Shown here piece after piece: positions 45,085 to 56,232 of a stretch of 64,000 nucleotides of DNA; the first letter of the stretch is position 1, and each line of letters starts with the position of its first letter. Where the stretch lies: positions 2,728,001 to 2,792,000 of the forward strand of contig KN832871.1 of the NCBI GenBank assembly GCA_000827325.1, in the 5' to 3' direction. The notes under the pieces were generated by a model. The model worked only from the letters and a program-made list of their open reading frames with translations, was not told where the DNA came from and ran no database searches. This DNA comes from Oidiodendron maius Zn. Taxonomy: Eukaryota; Ascomycota; Leotiomycetes; Myxotrichaceae. Made by a program: the position numbers and the translations under genes.

Positions 45085-45951
45085 GCCACGCAATATGGTT
45101 TGCGCGATGTCGGTGGTGGGATGCAGAGGCGAGAAGATTTCCAGAGGTCGCGCGGTCGGCGGGTTGGAGGGGATAATGGAGCAGACGTGGTAGTCGCCGT
45201 CGCAAGAGGTAGGGCTCGCCTTCCTTCCCCACCCGCGCCGGCTCCTCGTCTTTATACGAGTCAGCGCGGTGGTCCCTCCTGGGCCCCCTTTAGTGCCGTT
45301 ATGACATCGTGGAAGGGTTACTGCTGCTTCCTTTCCAGAGGCGGTGAGATCCTCCAGCCCGCAACCCGACTCGCCAGTACATCTGGCAGTGAGATCCCGG
45401 GGTAAATCCTGACGACAGCGCACCTTACAACCGGGCCAATGATGGCGGCAACATTTGCGTGGGGGGGCGCCTCGATTACGGGATGAGATGTAAGTTCCGG
45501 CGCACATAACATCCGAGATCGCTGCGAGATATGGTCATCATTGCCGCTGCCAATGGGCTCGATTGATGGCCTCTAGAGCCGTTCAACAGAGGAGGCGCGG
45601 GTGGTCGATCACGCGCCGGACGCACCGAACATTACACAAGGAAGATATGGACGTGCTCCCTTCAGTCGCAGGGTCAACAAAGTCAGGGAGGCCAGTATGG
45701 TAAATGGTATAAAGAGAGGCAAGAAACAAGACCTCTTGCTCTGATAATGCTCTGCTCGACGCCGACGACGAATGGATCTATGCTACCTCTGACAGATCAA
45801 TTGACGTTTACCAATATAACTACCCAAACAAACAATCCCGCTCCTCCCTGCCGCCAGAGGATCCTATGCCATGTCGGGGCATCCCTCGCTGTATAATTGA
45901 CCCCGCAGTGTGTTGCTGGCCACTCCGCACGCGCCCTAAACCCTCTAGTAT
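45085..45951. other. Intergenic
   Basis: This 867-bp region is upstream of the F-box gene and downstream of the dynein light-chain gene, both on the minus strand. The first 420 bp are open in the frame of the F-box gene but contain no motif, so they are treated as 5' leader. Confidence 0.4.
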
Positions 45952-46623
45952 CTATATCGAGATCCAGATGATGCTGATGACCACGTCTAGGCCTTTACTC
46001 TCGCCTCCTTCATACTTGAAGCTCCACATGCCATCCGTCTTCTCGTTCCAGTACGCGCCCGTGGCACTATGCATGCCCCTCCGACCGACATGAGGCTTTC
46101 CATCGGTGCCTGTGGCTTCTGTCTTTGCATCGCTCGTAGTGATCTTCGTATCGCTCTCTGCAGAGGGTATCGAGGAGTCGTGGGAGAGCTTTGCTTTGTT
46201 GAGTGCCGAGGTTGGCACCAAGTGCTGGATGATGGTGCTGTTGACGGCATATTTGTAGGATGGAGTGCCGCCTGCGGGAGAGGACTCCGAGATAACAGAG
46301 CGGAGGATGGAATTCTGCGCAGGATTCATGTCAAAAGGGGCAGGAATTGAAATGTTTCGCAAATTGGGCAACCCACAATGATGGTTGTGTTCCATGATTC
46401 TGTCTTTGAGTGCTCGTAGAAATCAGCACTCCCTAGAGCACTTTGGCAAGCCTGCCAGGTCAATTAGCAGATGGTCAATGGGAGACTCGAAATATTGCTT
46501 ACATCGTTCGCAATCTGCTTGAGTCTTGTGAATGAAATCGGCTTTCAAGCATTAGGCATTAGTAGACAGACGCGATTGCCACAGTCAAGAGTCTCTCACA
46601 GGTGTTGCAGATGAAGTCGCCAT
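45952..46623 (-). CDS. Dynein light chain, Tctex type
   Basis: Four exons (46623-46600, 46541-46503, 46451-46377, 46314-45952; introns 58, 51, 62 nt, all phase 0) give 166 residues. The assembled protein reads MATSSATP, PISFTRLKQIAND, ACQSALGSADFYEHSK and then the Tctex core: SWNTTIINSILRSVI, SYKYAVNSTIIQ, GAYWNEKTDGMWSFKYE and LDVVISIIWISI. The core is the beta-strand-swapped dimer fold of DYNLT light chains, which bind the dynein intermediate chain and cargo. A 50-residue insert rich in Ser, Thr, Lys and Asp (about residues 82-130) separates the second and third strands; animal forms lack it. Three tiny 5' exons were found by motif and splice matching. Confidence 0.9.
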
Positions 46624-47032
46624 TCTTTGTGACTATTTTAAATTCTGTTGGGGAAGATAGGATGATGAGATAGCAATTTATACGCTGTTGGCTATGTTGT
46701 TCTGAGGAGCTGCCTTCAGACTCTCCAACCAATATCTGGGGAAAACAATCGGTGCCTGACTTGTGCCTTAAGGGGTCGAGGCACAGAAAGATATTTTAGC
46801 CTTAGGCATGAATAATTATGTGTAATATCCATTCGCCTAGCCGTGCACGTGTGCAGCGGGATGTTTTACTGGTCTCGAGCTTCTGCTGTCCCAGTTCGCA
46901 TCCCACTGTGCACCTCGAGCTTCCCCTCTACCATTACTTCTCCAAACTTGGATAGACCCGAGTTTTTGGCCCTCGCAATATCTCCATATCATTCCTCATA
47001 TCAATCCTTTTGCAATTCTTTACTCTCTGACA
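46624..47032. other. Intergenic, divergent promoters
   Basis: This 409-bp stretch lies between the dynein light-chain gene and VTC1. The segment 46880-47030 is C/T-rich and likely the VTC1 leader. Nothing else seen. Confidence 0.5.
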
Positions 47033-47518
47033 ATGTCCAGCCAACCCCTCCTCCAGACCTCTCCAGGTGAGTTGATTGTTCTACACCAGCCATTCCCCTC
47101 GATCCCGCGAGGGAACCCAATCGGCAACACGATGCTAACATCTTTTCCGTTGCCAGGCAAGCGAATTGCCCTCCCCACCCGCGTTGAGCCCAAGGTCTTC
47201 TTCGCCAACGAGCGGACCTTCCTATCATGGATGAACTTCACCGTTATCCTCGGTGCTCTTGCCATGGGGATGTTGAACTTCGGCGACCGGGCGGCTTTCA
47301 TCTCCGCATTTCTGTTCACTGCCGTTGCAATGGCCACAATGTTGTATGCGTTATTCACGTACCACTGGCGAGCAAAGTCAATCCGGATCCGGGGCCAGGC
47401 GGGCTTCGATGACCGCTTTGGTCCAACTTTCCTGGCGCTCATCCTGCTCCTCGCTGTGGTTGTCAACTTCATCCTGCGGATAACGTTCGCATCAAAGGAG
47501 AAGAATGGCAAGATCTAA
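47033..47518 (+). CDS. VTC1: Vacuolar transporter chaperone subunit Vtc1
   Basis: Two exons (47033-47066, 47157-47518; intron 90 nt, phase 1) give 131 residues, the normal Vtc1 length. After [18 protein letters not shown] comes the DUF202 core [19 protein letters not shown]. Three transmembrane helices follow ([48 protein letters not shown]). Vtc1 is the membrane-only subunit of the vacuolar polyphosphate polymerase, which makes polyphosphate from ATP and moves it into the vacuole; the helices line the channel. Highly conserved, so the call is firm. An SPX-domain membrane protein of related biology lies 9 kb away. Confidence 0.94.
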   Translation: MSSQPLLQTSPGELIVLHQPFPSIPRGNPIGNTMLTSFPLPGKRIALPTRVEPKVFFANERTFLSWMNFTVILGALAMGMLNFGDRAAFISAFLFTAVAMATMLYALFTYHWRAKSIRIRGQAGFDDRFGPTFLALILLLAVVVNFILRITFASKEKNGKI

Positions 47519-47875
47519 ATGTTTGTATGTGCTTCGGATTGGATATACGCGGAGAATAGCTCGGATATGGGAGTGATAAGGAATATGGTGTCGAGACATG
47601 CATAAGAGTTGTATATTGATCGAGTTAGAGACATGCAGGAAAACGGAGTTTGTGAAACAAGTAATTGTGGAGTTAGGGTCCCGCTGTTATTTATAAAGGA
47701 AGCTGCCATGTTCGCAGGAATATACAAGGGCAGTGCTTGAAAAGTGTTGTGGTATTAACTTTCGAGACCTCTGCCTATGTGTATGCATGCTATGACCAGA
47801 GTAAGAAATGGGTATCTCCCAAAAAATTGACCCGCTGAACGCCGAGTTTATAAACCGTGATAATGCTCTTAATCC
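47519..47875. other. Intergenic, convergent 3' regions
   Basis: AT-rich 357-bp stretch between VTC1 and the Alba-domain gene. No other signal. Confidence 0.5.
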
Positions 47876-48688
47876 TCATGCCTTTGATGCTTCCAAAGTG
47901 TTTGTTTGTTCTCTGTCTCGAGTTAGCAAGCCAGAAGAGAGCGATAGGAATCCTTCTACTAACCCATACGCCTTCCTCAGCACCTCGATACGAGTCTGAG
48001 ATAGATAGATGGTCATAATTGGCACTGCTCTAACTTTCGGCCGGCCCTCATTGGCCCTTTCAAACGGCGTCTTCATAGTCTCAAAAGCTCCATCCTCTTC
48101 ATCCTCTTCTTCGTCATCCTCTTCCACTTCTCCCTTATCCTTCTCCTTCCCCCTTTTATTATGGGCCCTCTCCTTCCTCTCTTTCTTCTCCCGCTCAGCC
48201 ATCACCTGCTGCACCTTGTTATACTGAAACCACTTCCCCCCCCCAAGCCCAATCTGTCTCTTCGCAATCTCAACCACCGTGATCATCTTCGCCGTCGCCA
48301 GTCCCTTGGCGTGCAATTTCACCACCGCAGGCGATTTCTGTGCTCCGTGATCTATGATTACGTCGATTGCGCGTGATGCCTTTTTCTGGATGCTCGATGA
48401 GGTGATTATATTCATTTCTTCGACTTGGAACACTTGTTTCCATGCGTCATCGACGACGGATGGGGCAGTGGCAGGAACTACATCTTTTGATGCATCGGTA
48501 TGAGGATGAGAGACCGGAGGTGCGTATGGGGGGGTAGAGGTAGCCGGTACGTTCTTGCTGCTTTTCGTCCTCTTGGCTTGGGGAGAGAGCTTTTGATCTT
48601 CGCGCTCGACATGCTGTGACTTCCGCTTCTCGGGTTTGGGCTTCGATTGGGAGGCTATGGCAGGTTTGGAGGCTTTCGATTTCGCCAT
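47876..48688 (-). CDS. Alba-domain DNA/RNA-binding protein
   Basis: Two exons are proposed (48688-47964, 47912-47876; intron 51 nt, GTTAGT...ACAG, phase 2), giving 253 residues. The intron is a multiple of three without a stop, so unspliced reading would simply add LVEGFLSLSSGLLTRDR. Residues 1-75 are Lys/Ser/Pro-rich. The Alba core starts at MNIITSSSIQKKASRAIDVI, continues SPAVVKLHAKGLATAKMITVVEIAKRQI, is broken by a highly charged insert of Lys/Arg then Glu/Asp runs (about residues 170-205), and closes with VRAVPIMTIYLSQTRIEVLRK. Alba-fold proteins bind RNA or DNA; eukaryotic members include RNase P/MRP subunits (Pop6/Rpp25 type). Which role applies is not visible. Confidence 0.82.
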   Translation of the reverse strand: MAKSKASKPAIASQSKPKPEKRKSQHVEREDQKLSPQAKRTKSSKNVPATSTPPYAPPVSHPHTDASKDVVPATAPSVVDDAWKQVFQVEEMNIITSSSIQKKASRAIDVIIDHGAQKSPAVVKLHAKGLATAKMITVVEIAKRQIGLGGGKWFQYNKVQQVMAEREKKERKERAHNKRGKEKDKGEVEEDDEEEDEEDGAFETMKTPFERANEGRPKVRAVPIMTIYLSQTRIEVLRKAYGLVEGFLSLSSGLLTRDREQTNTLEASKA

Positions 48689-51522
48689 GATAATTTGATC
48701 TTGGTCTTAGGAAGAGATGGAAGTTGTAATGATCTACGTAAATATCTGGAGTGCGACCTGCAAATGCGCTTTCCGCGCGCTAGCGAGAGTCTCAGAACCA
48801 TCCTTCCCCAGAATTGCGGGCAACTAGAACTCTTCCATACATCTACCATGCAGTATCACGCTCTTCACCGTAGTACGACGTCCAACGTCATGGGTTTACA
48901 GCAACAAACATCGTGTCCAAAGATCGGACTGGATTTCTATTTGAGCAGTTCATTTCATTGCAAGTCCCACGTGAAGAACGTGGCAAGGTAGAGAGTCTAG
49001 AAGGGGCTTTAATCGGCAGAGGACTAGATGTATTATGGCTTGCCCGCCCCGCCTTAACCTATTCCAGCAGCCTCTCATTGCTTTTCCCGCGCTCCAATAT
49101 GAGGACTTGAGACGGTGTTGACCAGATCGGCATACTCCTTTGCACATGCGAATGCTAAGATAAAATACTTTATCGAAATCCGCGCGTTGCCGCGTTTATC
49201 GCCGGCCCAAGGCTCTAATGCATGAGGAGCAAGGGCGCCTGCAGCCTGCCAGGAGGAAGCAACCAAAGAGCAAGGTCTCATTGGCAGGGGCGCAGGCATT
49301 CAGGACTCCTCTGCTCGACTTGAGTCAGATTCATCTTTATGCAGGTGGGGTCGATCGCCCCCGGCTTGCTGAGACACTGGGAATCCAACGATGGCCAGAT
49401 ATACCGTATATCTGGCTGGCAAGTGTTTCAATGCCTACGTGGAGTTATACATGGTGCCAAGTAATGCATAAATTATGTGTTGTCATCGGTTATGTTCCTT
49501 CTATAAACACCAGGCACGGCCCGGACCTGGCCGCCAGAGTCTCACTGTTGTACAAGACACCACCGGAATATCTATTTATTATTTTGATATGTGGAGGTTA
49601 CTGTACGCTCCGAAATATATGAGCTAGAGGAATGCCGTATATTCTGACACTAACATTCTTGGCTGTAGTTTAGACATTGTTTCCGGGATAATGCTGGACC
49701 TGTATAGCATGTACCCATATGAGCGTAGAAGCTGCCACCCTATGTGCTTCGAAGCCTCGAGCCTGTCTTCAGCAGCTTATCTGGCCTGCCATTTATGGCC
49801 CCCGTGATTTTCACCGTCACGTCATTGCGGAGGGGTATTTTGACCCCATCATTGTTTTTTCCGGCCAGTGTTGATCTCGTCAGAAAGGGAGCACTGAGGC
49901 CAGTGAGCAGTGATGCCCTTCCCCACAGCCCTTCCAGCTAGTTGCTAGTCGGCCACAGCTATGGGTGGTTGTGGATGCACCACGTCCGCAGACGCATGAC
50001 ATAAGAAAGAGCTCTGAGGGGTTTGCAGAAGCCTGCGTCTTATCGGCCCCAGCCTACAATCCTGGACGGGGTGGTCCGAGGCAGCAGAGGTGGAAAATCC
50101 TCTGGCTGCCAATGCTTGGAAACAGTGATCAAGGCGGCCACCGATAGAGAGATCAAGGGTCGCCCAGGAAACATCCCCCTCAGCCTTGTACTGTACATGA
50201 CAGTTTTGTAACAGGTCTCCTCCTCTGCGGGCTGCCTTTCTGCGGCACGTCTCCTATTTGGGATGGAGGTACTTGCTGCATGCCGCAGGAGGGAGAGTGG
50301 CGCCACCTAGGACGCAAAGCTTCTGGGCCGGCCGTGTGTAGCACAACATCACAAACAGGTTGCGAAGTCAGGTTCAGGAGGCGGGTGAGCGGGCAACAAT
50401 GGCGCTGCCTAGGGGCAAACACGCACACAGATGATCCATCCCAGGAACTGCCCGTATCAGCGGGTAACCTCATCTCCAGAGGTTCCCATGCTCGCGCGGT
50501 ACACGGTACATATTCCCGTGCCTGCCAGGAAAGTAACTTTTCGTGCTCACCCACAGGGACAAACGGGGGATCTGGCCTGTGAGGTGGAGCAGGGATGACA
50601 ACGCTTGCCGGGATCTCGAGAGGCGAGAATCAGCGCCCAGATAATATAATAATACTGTACTAGTACTATTACCCCCGTATTTACCCTCGCGGTTATGGCG
50701 TAAATATGTGTATTCGTTACTGGGGGCGCGCCCCGGTATTTTCGTATTTCCGTATTCTGGCCGCGTTGCACGGCGCTCGTCCTCGTAATCTCTCGCCCTC
50801 CCCCGATCTTACCAACTTCGATCCGCGCAGTCAATACAAACCGCCCGATCTTCCATTCCTCTCGCCCATCCTCCCTTATTTTAATACTTCACGCCCCTTC
50901 ACCTCACGACCCCGTCTCTTCTTGTAATACCTCCCCCCCCCGGATCCTCTTTTCTTCTTCTCTTCTGTCCGACTTCTTCCTTCTTCGCCTGCCGCATTCA
51001 TTCCCTCCGCCCCCCTAAATTTCGCCCCCCCATCCCTTCTACGACCTTCTTTCCCGGCTCCCAGGCCCTCGATCGATCGACCTCGCCGCATCGCCAAAAC
51101 CACTACGCCCGCAACCCGCGACCGCAGCCCCGACGGCACCACCACTTCCACGCTTCTATTCTGCGCACTCCTTTCCGCTCGTCTGTTCTCCTCTACGCGA
51201 CTTGTAATCCCTTATCGTTCCGTGGGTAAACATTCCCAGGCGCCGCTTTGAAAGGGGGTCCGCGTCCGTCATCGACGTCACAGAGCCGCTAGTGATACCC
51301 AGCGCCAGCTCAACCACCACCAGCCCGACGCCATATCCCCATGAGCGCGAAATAGTTGCCGACACACCGGCGCACGCATTCCCACAGCAGACCAGGCGCC
51401 CGGGTGCGCCCTCGAAGGAGCCGACCGCGATATCCTATTGCATGCGAATGTTCCGACTCCCAGCTTGGATTTCCGAATCCAGGGGCTGCGATAAGGTGGT
51501 AGATGGAGTAGCAGACAGCAAG
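48689..51522. other. 2.8-kb intergenic region
   Basis: This region lies between the divergent Alba-domain and AHC1-like genes. I found no supportable coding frame. The sequence is mixed, with an AT-rich patch at about 49480-49720 and a GC-rich patch at 50000-50600. The last 650 bp become C/T-rich, then open in the AHC1-like frame. A C run lies near 50930. Confidence 0.45.
50860..51190 (+). promoter_or_regulatory. Pyrimidine-rich core promoter/5' leader of the AHC1-like gene
   Basis: About 330 bp are dominated by C and T on the coding strand, ending roughly 330 bp before the ATG at 51523. This is typical of the region around transcription starts in filamentous ascomycetes. Exact start sites are not visible, and an intron within the leader is possible. 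Confidence 0.35.
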
Positions 51523-53382
51523 ATGGCGAACGCCACTCGCCCTGTCGTGGAGATCCTTTCTGGAGGTCTTCCCAAGAGGAAGCGCAGTGGCAGTGAGGAC
51601 GCGCATGCGTTGGTCGCTGCAGGCATGGAGGACACGAAACGGTGGAAACCGAACGCCCTGGACGACCCTCCGGAGATCGACAACAAAGCAGAGAGCCCAG
51701 CGGAGGAGAAGAAGATTGTGGTTGACGCAAACCGAGTTCGCGACGCCATCGAATCTCAGTTCAGCCTCGAGATCCTGCTGAAGCACGATGAGCTGCGCCT
51801 GATCAACCAAGAACTCGCCAAGTGTCAAGCTGCGCTGGAACAGCTCCGCCGTTGCCACCTCATACCATACCCGCAGGCCCAAGGAACCCCAGAATCCATG
51901 TGTCATGTCAGCACTGGAACAGGCCCGGCTCTGAAACAGAGCGACCACGTACCGGCGTGGGCACCTTCATATGGGGTTGCTGATGGTCCTTATACCAGGC
52001 ATTATGCCAAATGGCTCATCCCAGATCCCATGTTCGACGGCATTCAAGACAGCTGGTATCTTGGCTTCGATGGATCACGTGGTGGCAAAATGGTTCCTGA
52101 GGGTCGCTCGACAAGACATAGCTTCGCGGAAGCCAACTCGGCCGTGAATAAGGCTCGGTCTCAAAGAGGCTCGGCTGGCCAGAAGCTCCAGTCATTATCC
52201 AGTGGATATCCTGTTGCCAAGGAGAAGGCAGGTCCCTGTGTCCTCAAGCGCGCCGAGGATGGACAAATGGTCAAGCTTGTGTGCAACGATTGCCAGAGGG
52301 AGAACTTCTCTAGTACGCAAGGGTTCATCAATCACTGTCGTATTGCACACCGCAAGGAGTACAAGAGTCACGAGGAGGCCGCTATTGCCTGCGGTCAACC
52401 CATCGATGTCGACGAAACGGGCGGTATTGTGGGTGAGGAGAAGACGACGGCAGCACCGTCCAATGGCCTGGTACACCCGTTGGTCAGAAATGCCCCAACT
52501 GACAGACAGGCCTATGTTGATCTCTTATCTCGCATCGATGCCTCTATGGCACTCTTCAAGCAAGGGAAGCTCCCCGGAGTCACTTCCGTCCCTGGCCATC
52601 CGGACTCCAGACACATGAAGGATAGTCAGACGCCACCTGCAAAGGCTGGACCGGGTCAAGACCTTATTTCCTCAGTGGATACGCCATACCTCTCGAAATT
52701 GATGCAGAATCGAGGCATCGGCGGCAATCTTGCCGAGATCGTTGGCGAGGCTAAGCAACGCGTCGATTTCGACGAGTACTCCCCTGGATCCGAGTCGGAT
52801 GATGGCGAGAGCCATCTTGAAGCCGGCCCAGGCCGCTTTGATGGTACTGATTCCCCTCTACCTGCGATGCGCGTACCCGCACGTACAGCTAAGGGTCAGG
52901 CTGCGTTTGGCCACCCTGGCAGTAGCAAGGGAACGTCTGGTATCTCGCCGCGTCCGGCATATGCGGCACCAGTCATCAGTACAACCCCGGTGGAGCACCA
53001 TGACGAAGCGTCGACACGCCCCGGTAGTCTTCAAAACCACTTTAACCATCATGGCGCGGATGGCGACATGGACATGCTGGGACCTTCCCTGGTGGACCTC
53101 AGTCCCAATACGGTGGCGAGCAATAATGCACCTAGTCTGGTTAGCGACGATGGAGAGTATGACGAGGGTGATGATGACGCGGAGACGTCAACTTCAGAGG
53201 ACGAGGAGGAGGGCAGCGACGTAGCCGAGATTGACATCGAGGATGGAGAGGGAGAGAAAGAGGTCCCTCGGACGGTCCTCAGAAACCGATCTGGAGGAGG
53301 TGCTCAGGGCATGAGGTTGCGCAAGGAGGACAAGCACGTCACATTTGTCAGCCCGGTGAAGGAAACGCGCAGTCGGAAGTGA
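51523..53382 (+). CDS. AHC1-like C2H2 zinc-finger protein, putative ADA/SAGA-related subunit
   Basis: One exon encodes 619 residues from ATG 51523 (MANATRPVVEILSGGLPKRKRS); an in-frame ATG at 51439 is less likely because the sequence between is not family-like. A helical segment (FSLEILLKHDELRLINQELA) lies near residue 85. The key feature is an atypical zinc finger at about residue 255: LVCNDCQRENFSSTQGFINH continuing into CRIAHRKEYKSHEEAAIACG. That is the AHC1-like C2H2 domain named after yeast Ahc1, which helps assemble the ADA histone acetyltransferase complex. The C-terminal third is Asp/Glu/Ser-rich and ends in a short basic VTFVSPVKETRSRK. Nuclear location is expected. The link to an ADA complex rests on the domain name rather than on evidence in the sequence. 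Confidence 0.83.
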   Translation: MANATRPVVEILSGGLPKRKRSGSEDAHALVAAGMEDTKRWKPNALDDPPEIDNKAESPAEEKKIVVDANRVRDAIESQFSLEILLKHDELRLINQELAKCQAALEQLRRCHLIPYPQAQGTPESMCHVSTGTGPALKQSDHVPAWAPSYGVADGPYTRHYAKWLIPDPMFDGIQDSWYLGFDGSRGGKMVPEGRSTRHSFAEANSAVNKARSQRGSAGQKLQSLSSGYPVAKEKAGPCVLKRAEDGQMVKLVCNDCQRENFSSTQGFINHCRIAHRKEYKSHEEAAIACGQPIDVDETGGIVGEEKTTAAPSNGLVHPLVRNAPTDRQAYVDLLSRIDASMALFKQGKLPGVTSVPGHPDSRHMKDSQTPPAKAGPGQDLISSVDTPYLSKLMQNRGIGGNLAEIVGEAKQRVDFDEYSPGSESDDGESHLEAGPGRFDGTDSPLPAMRVPARTAKGQAAFGHPGSSKGTSGISPRPAYAAPVISTTPVEHHDEASTRPGSLQNHFNHHGADGDMDMLGPSLVDLSPNTVASNNAPSLVSDDGEYDEGDDDAETSTSEDEEEGSDVAEIDIEDGEGEKEVPRTVLRNRSGGGAQGMRLRKEDKHVTFVSPVKETRSRK

Positions 53383-53765
53383 GGCATGAGCATTGAAGAA
53401 AGAGAGTAACATGAGCGCCACCCTTGTGGATATTTCAACGAGAGACGTCTGTCCCTTTCGACTGGCTAAGCGAGCGCTTTTAATTTGGGCTTTTGATGTC
53501 CCATGCACTGCTGCGTGTGTGAGTTGGCCTAAAGGCATAGAAACTCTTCTCTTCTTTAGAACTGCTGTACGATAGAACACTACACGCGTTTATTCGCAAG
53601 GATTCCCCAAAGATATATTGCTCACTGAACGCTTGTGCTGTAAATGAAACCATGGGAATAGTACCTCAACGCTCACTCAACAGGACCTCTAAAGCCCAAA
53701 AACCAAAGCCATTGTACGCATGAGAAAACTTATGAACCATCTCTACCTCTCTCATTCGCACCACC
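53383..53765. other. Intergenic, convergent 3' regions
   Basis: This 383-bp stretch lies between the AHC1-like gene and the proton-channel gene. Nothing recognised. Confidence 0.5.
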
Positions 53766-54368
53766 TCATACAGCCACCTCCTCATCACCTAACTTACCAC
53801 CCCTCCTCTTAATCTCCTCCTTCAGTTCTCCATTCTCCCTCTCCAATTCCTCAATCTTCCCCTCCAGCACGGCCATCTGCTCCTCCGCCCCGACTCCAAT
53901 TTCCTCTATGATCTTAAAGAACCGCCACAGTCGCAGTATTACTACTAGGCTTGCAATCTCCTCTAGTACGCCGTGCAGCAGCACATCAGTAATGAACCCG
54001 GCGAGGATGACCGCGGCATCGAAGGTATGGAACCGTGAATTAAAATACCGCCACCCAAATGCCCAAATACTGACGAGCAGTTCGAGCATGAAGGCGCAGG
54101 AGAAGACGAGCCCCGCGAGGCCCAGACCGTCCCGAATGGTCGACCAGCGCGGGGAGGAGGAGTGGGAGTCACATTGGTAGAGGTTAATGATGATATCGGC
54201 GAAGATACCGAGGAGGTCGAGGGAGACGAGGAGCAGGACGATGTAGTGTTGCGTATGAGAGGAGAGGAAGGTACGTGTGCGTTGTTGGTAGAAGGCGTGG
54301 ACTTCGCGAATGCTGCGGCGGGGAGAGGGATGAGAAGGCCCCAGGAGGGGATCAGTGGAAGAGGACAT
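53766..54368 (-). CDS. Voltage-gated proton channel (Hv1/HVCN1 type)
   Basis: One exon encodes 200 residues made of a lone voltage-sensor domain. S1 (HYIVLLLVSLDLLGIFADII) carries an acidic residue, Asp about 51, at the place of the proton-selectivity Asp of Hv1. S2 (LGLAGLVFSCAFMLELLVSIW) has an acidic Glu, about 96. S3 (FHTFDAAVILAGFITDVLL) has Asp about 117. S4 is LVVILRLWRFFKII, with charges Arg 146, Arg 149 and Lys 152 at every third residue; the Trp next to the second Arg matches animal Hv1 (RLWR). A C-terminal coiled coil (about residues 162-190) should mediate dimerisation. There is no pore domain. Fungal Hv channels of this type exist. The physiological role, perhaps pH balance or acid release, is inferred. 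Confidence 0.87.
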   Translation of the reverse strand: MSSSTDPLLGPSHPSPRRSIREVHAFYQQRTRTFLSSHTQHYIVLLLVSLDLLGIFADIIINLYQCDSHSSSPRWSTIRDGLGLAGLVFSCAFMLELLVSIWAFGWRYFNSRFHTFDAAVILAGFITDVLLHGVLEEIASLVVILRLWRFFKIIEEIGVGAEEQMAVLEGKIEELERENGELKEEIKRRGGKLGDEEVAV

Positions 54369-55458
54369 CGATATGCGCTGCTAACGTGTGCTCGTATTAG
54401 AGTTTGAGTTTGTATCTGTAGCTACTGGCTTTGGATCTGTATTTGGATGAGGAGAAAGAGAAAGAGAAATATAAGGAGGGGAAGCAGACGAGCAGGTGTC
54501 GACAGGGGCGGAGCTTCGTAACTCTCCTAATCCGGATTGTCTAGAGGTGCATATACTTCGTATGGCGTAGCACACTGGCTATTGATGATCGGCCTCTGCA
54601 GATCTGGTTGCACAGATCTTTGTCATTGAGACTACGGAGAGGAGGAGAAGAATACTTTCAAGGTCCCCTCTGCTGTATCGCTCTAAAATACAGAGCTCTA
54701 GGAATATTGCCCCAATTGATCACCGCTGTCCTAGACCGGGAAAGTAGGGAGATGTCCAGAGACTGTTTAGGAACACCATCGGTTCTATTAGCAATATATA
54801 TTTCATTGCTCGTATGTAGATTTGATGCATTGTTTGTGAAGCCCCCAAAAGTCGCGATATTAACTTCAAGCTCTCTTATCGTGGGGCCTGGCCTTGGCAT
54901 CATCAGTGGTGGCTTAGCACTCTGCCTCATAGTATTACACTTTTCTTCCGAGATCTTCGTGCTATTTTTTCCCCTGGTACAGCACGTATATTTACCAGGC
55001 CAACGTGCCTGTTAACCATATGGTAACTTGTTTGTAATTGGCGTAGTTATTCCATGGTATTGTGTTCGTAGTAAATACTTCTCCAGCTCGGAACGGAACC
55101 GAGAAAAATCCGGAGTTGCAGTTGATAGAAAAGTAGCCGACTGACGCGAGGCTGCTTGATCTTTACTCTTCGACGCCTCGAAGTTTCACCAACTCTGCCC
55201 TGCGAGCACTCCTAAATCTTACAAGACGGAGGACAGACCATTCAGGTACGATATATTCTCTACTCATTCTCGTCTGGACCACAACTCATCTCCGTCTGAT
55301 CTTGCCCTTTGTGCTAGTTCGCGCCTTCATCCATCTTTATCTACTAGAAGCATTCACCACATACTACTATTTGCTAACCTGACCAACGTCTAGGTTTTTT
55401 GATACTATACCCCGATCCCCACATATCTCCGCCCGAAGATAACGTGATACTGCTGAAA
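54369..55458. other. Intergenic, divergent promoters
   Basis: This 1.1-kb region lies between the proton-channel gene and PAB2. C/T-rich sequence at about 55190-55400 is likely the PAB2 leader, perhaps with a 5' untranslated intron (GTACG near 55247 to CAACGTCTAG near 55393). No coding frame supported. Confidence 0.4.

Positions 55459-56232
<774 letters not shown>

Noticed and set aside
36544-48688. A phosphate/polyphosphate gene cluster formed by the SPX gene and VTC1
   Set aside because: Unrelated genes (MPP10, alcohol dehydrogenase, F-box, dynein light chain) lie between. Proximity alone is weak, so it is recorded as an observation, not as a cluster.
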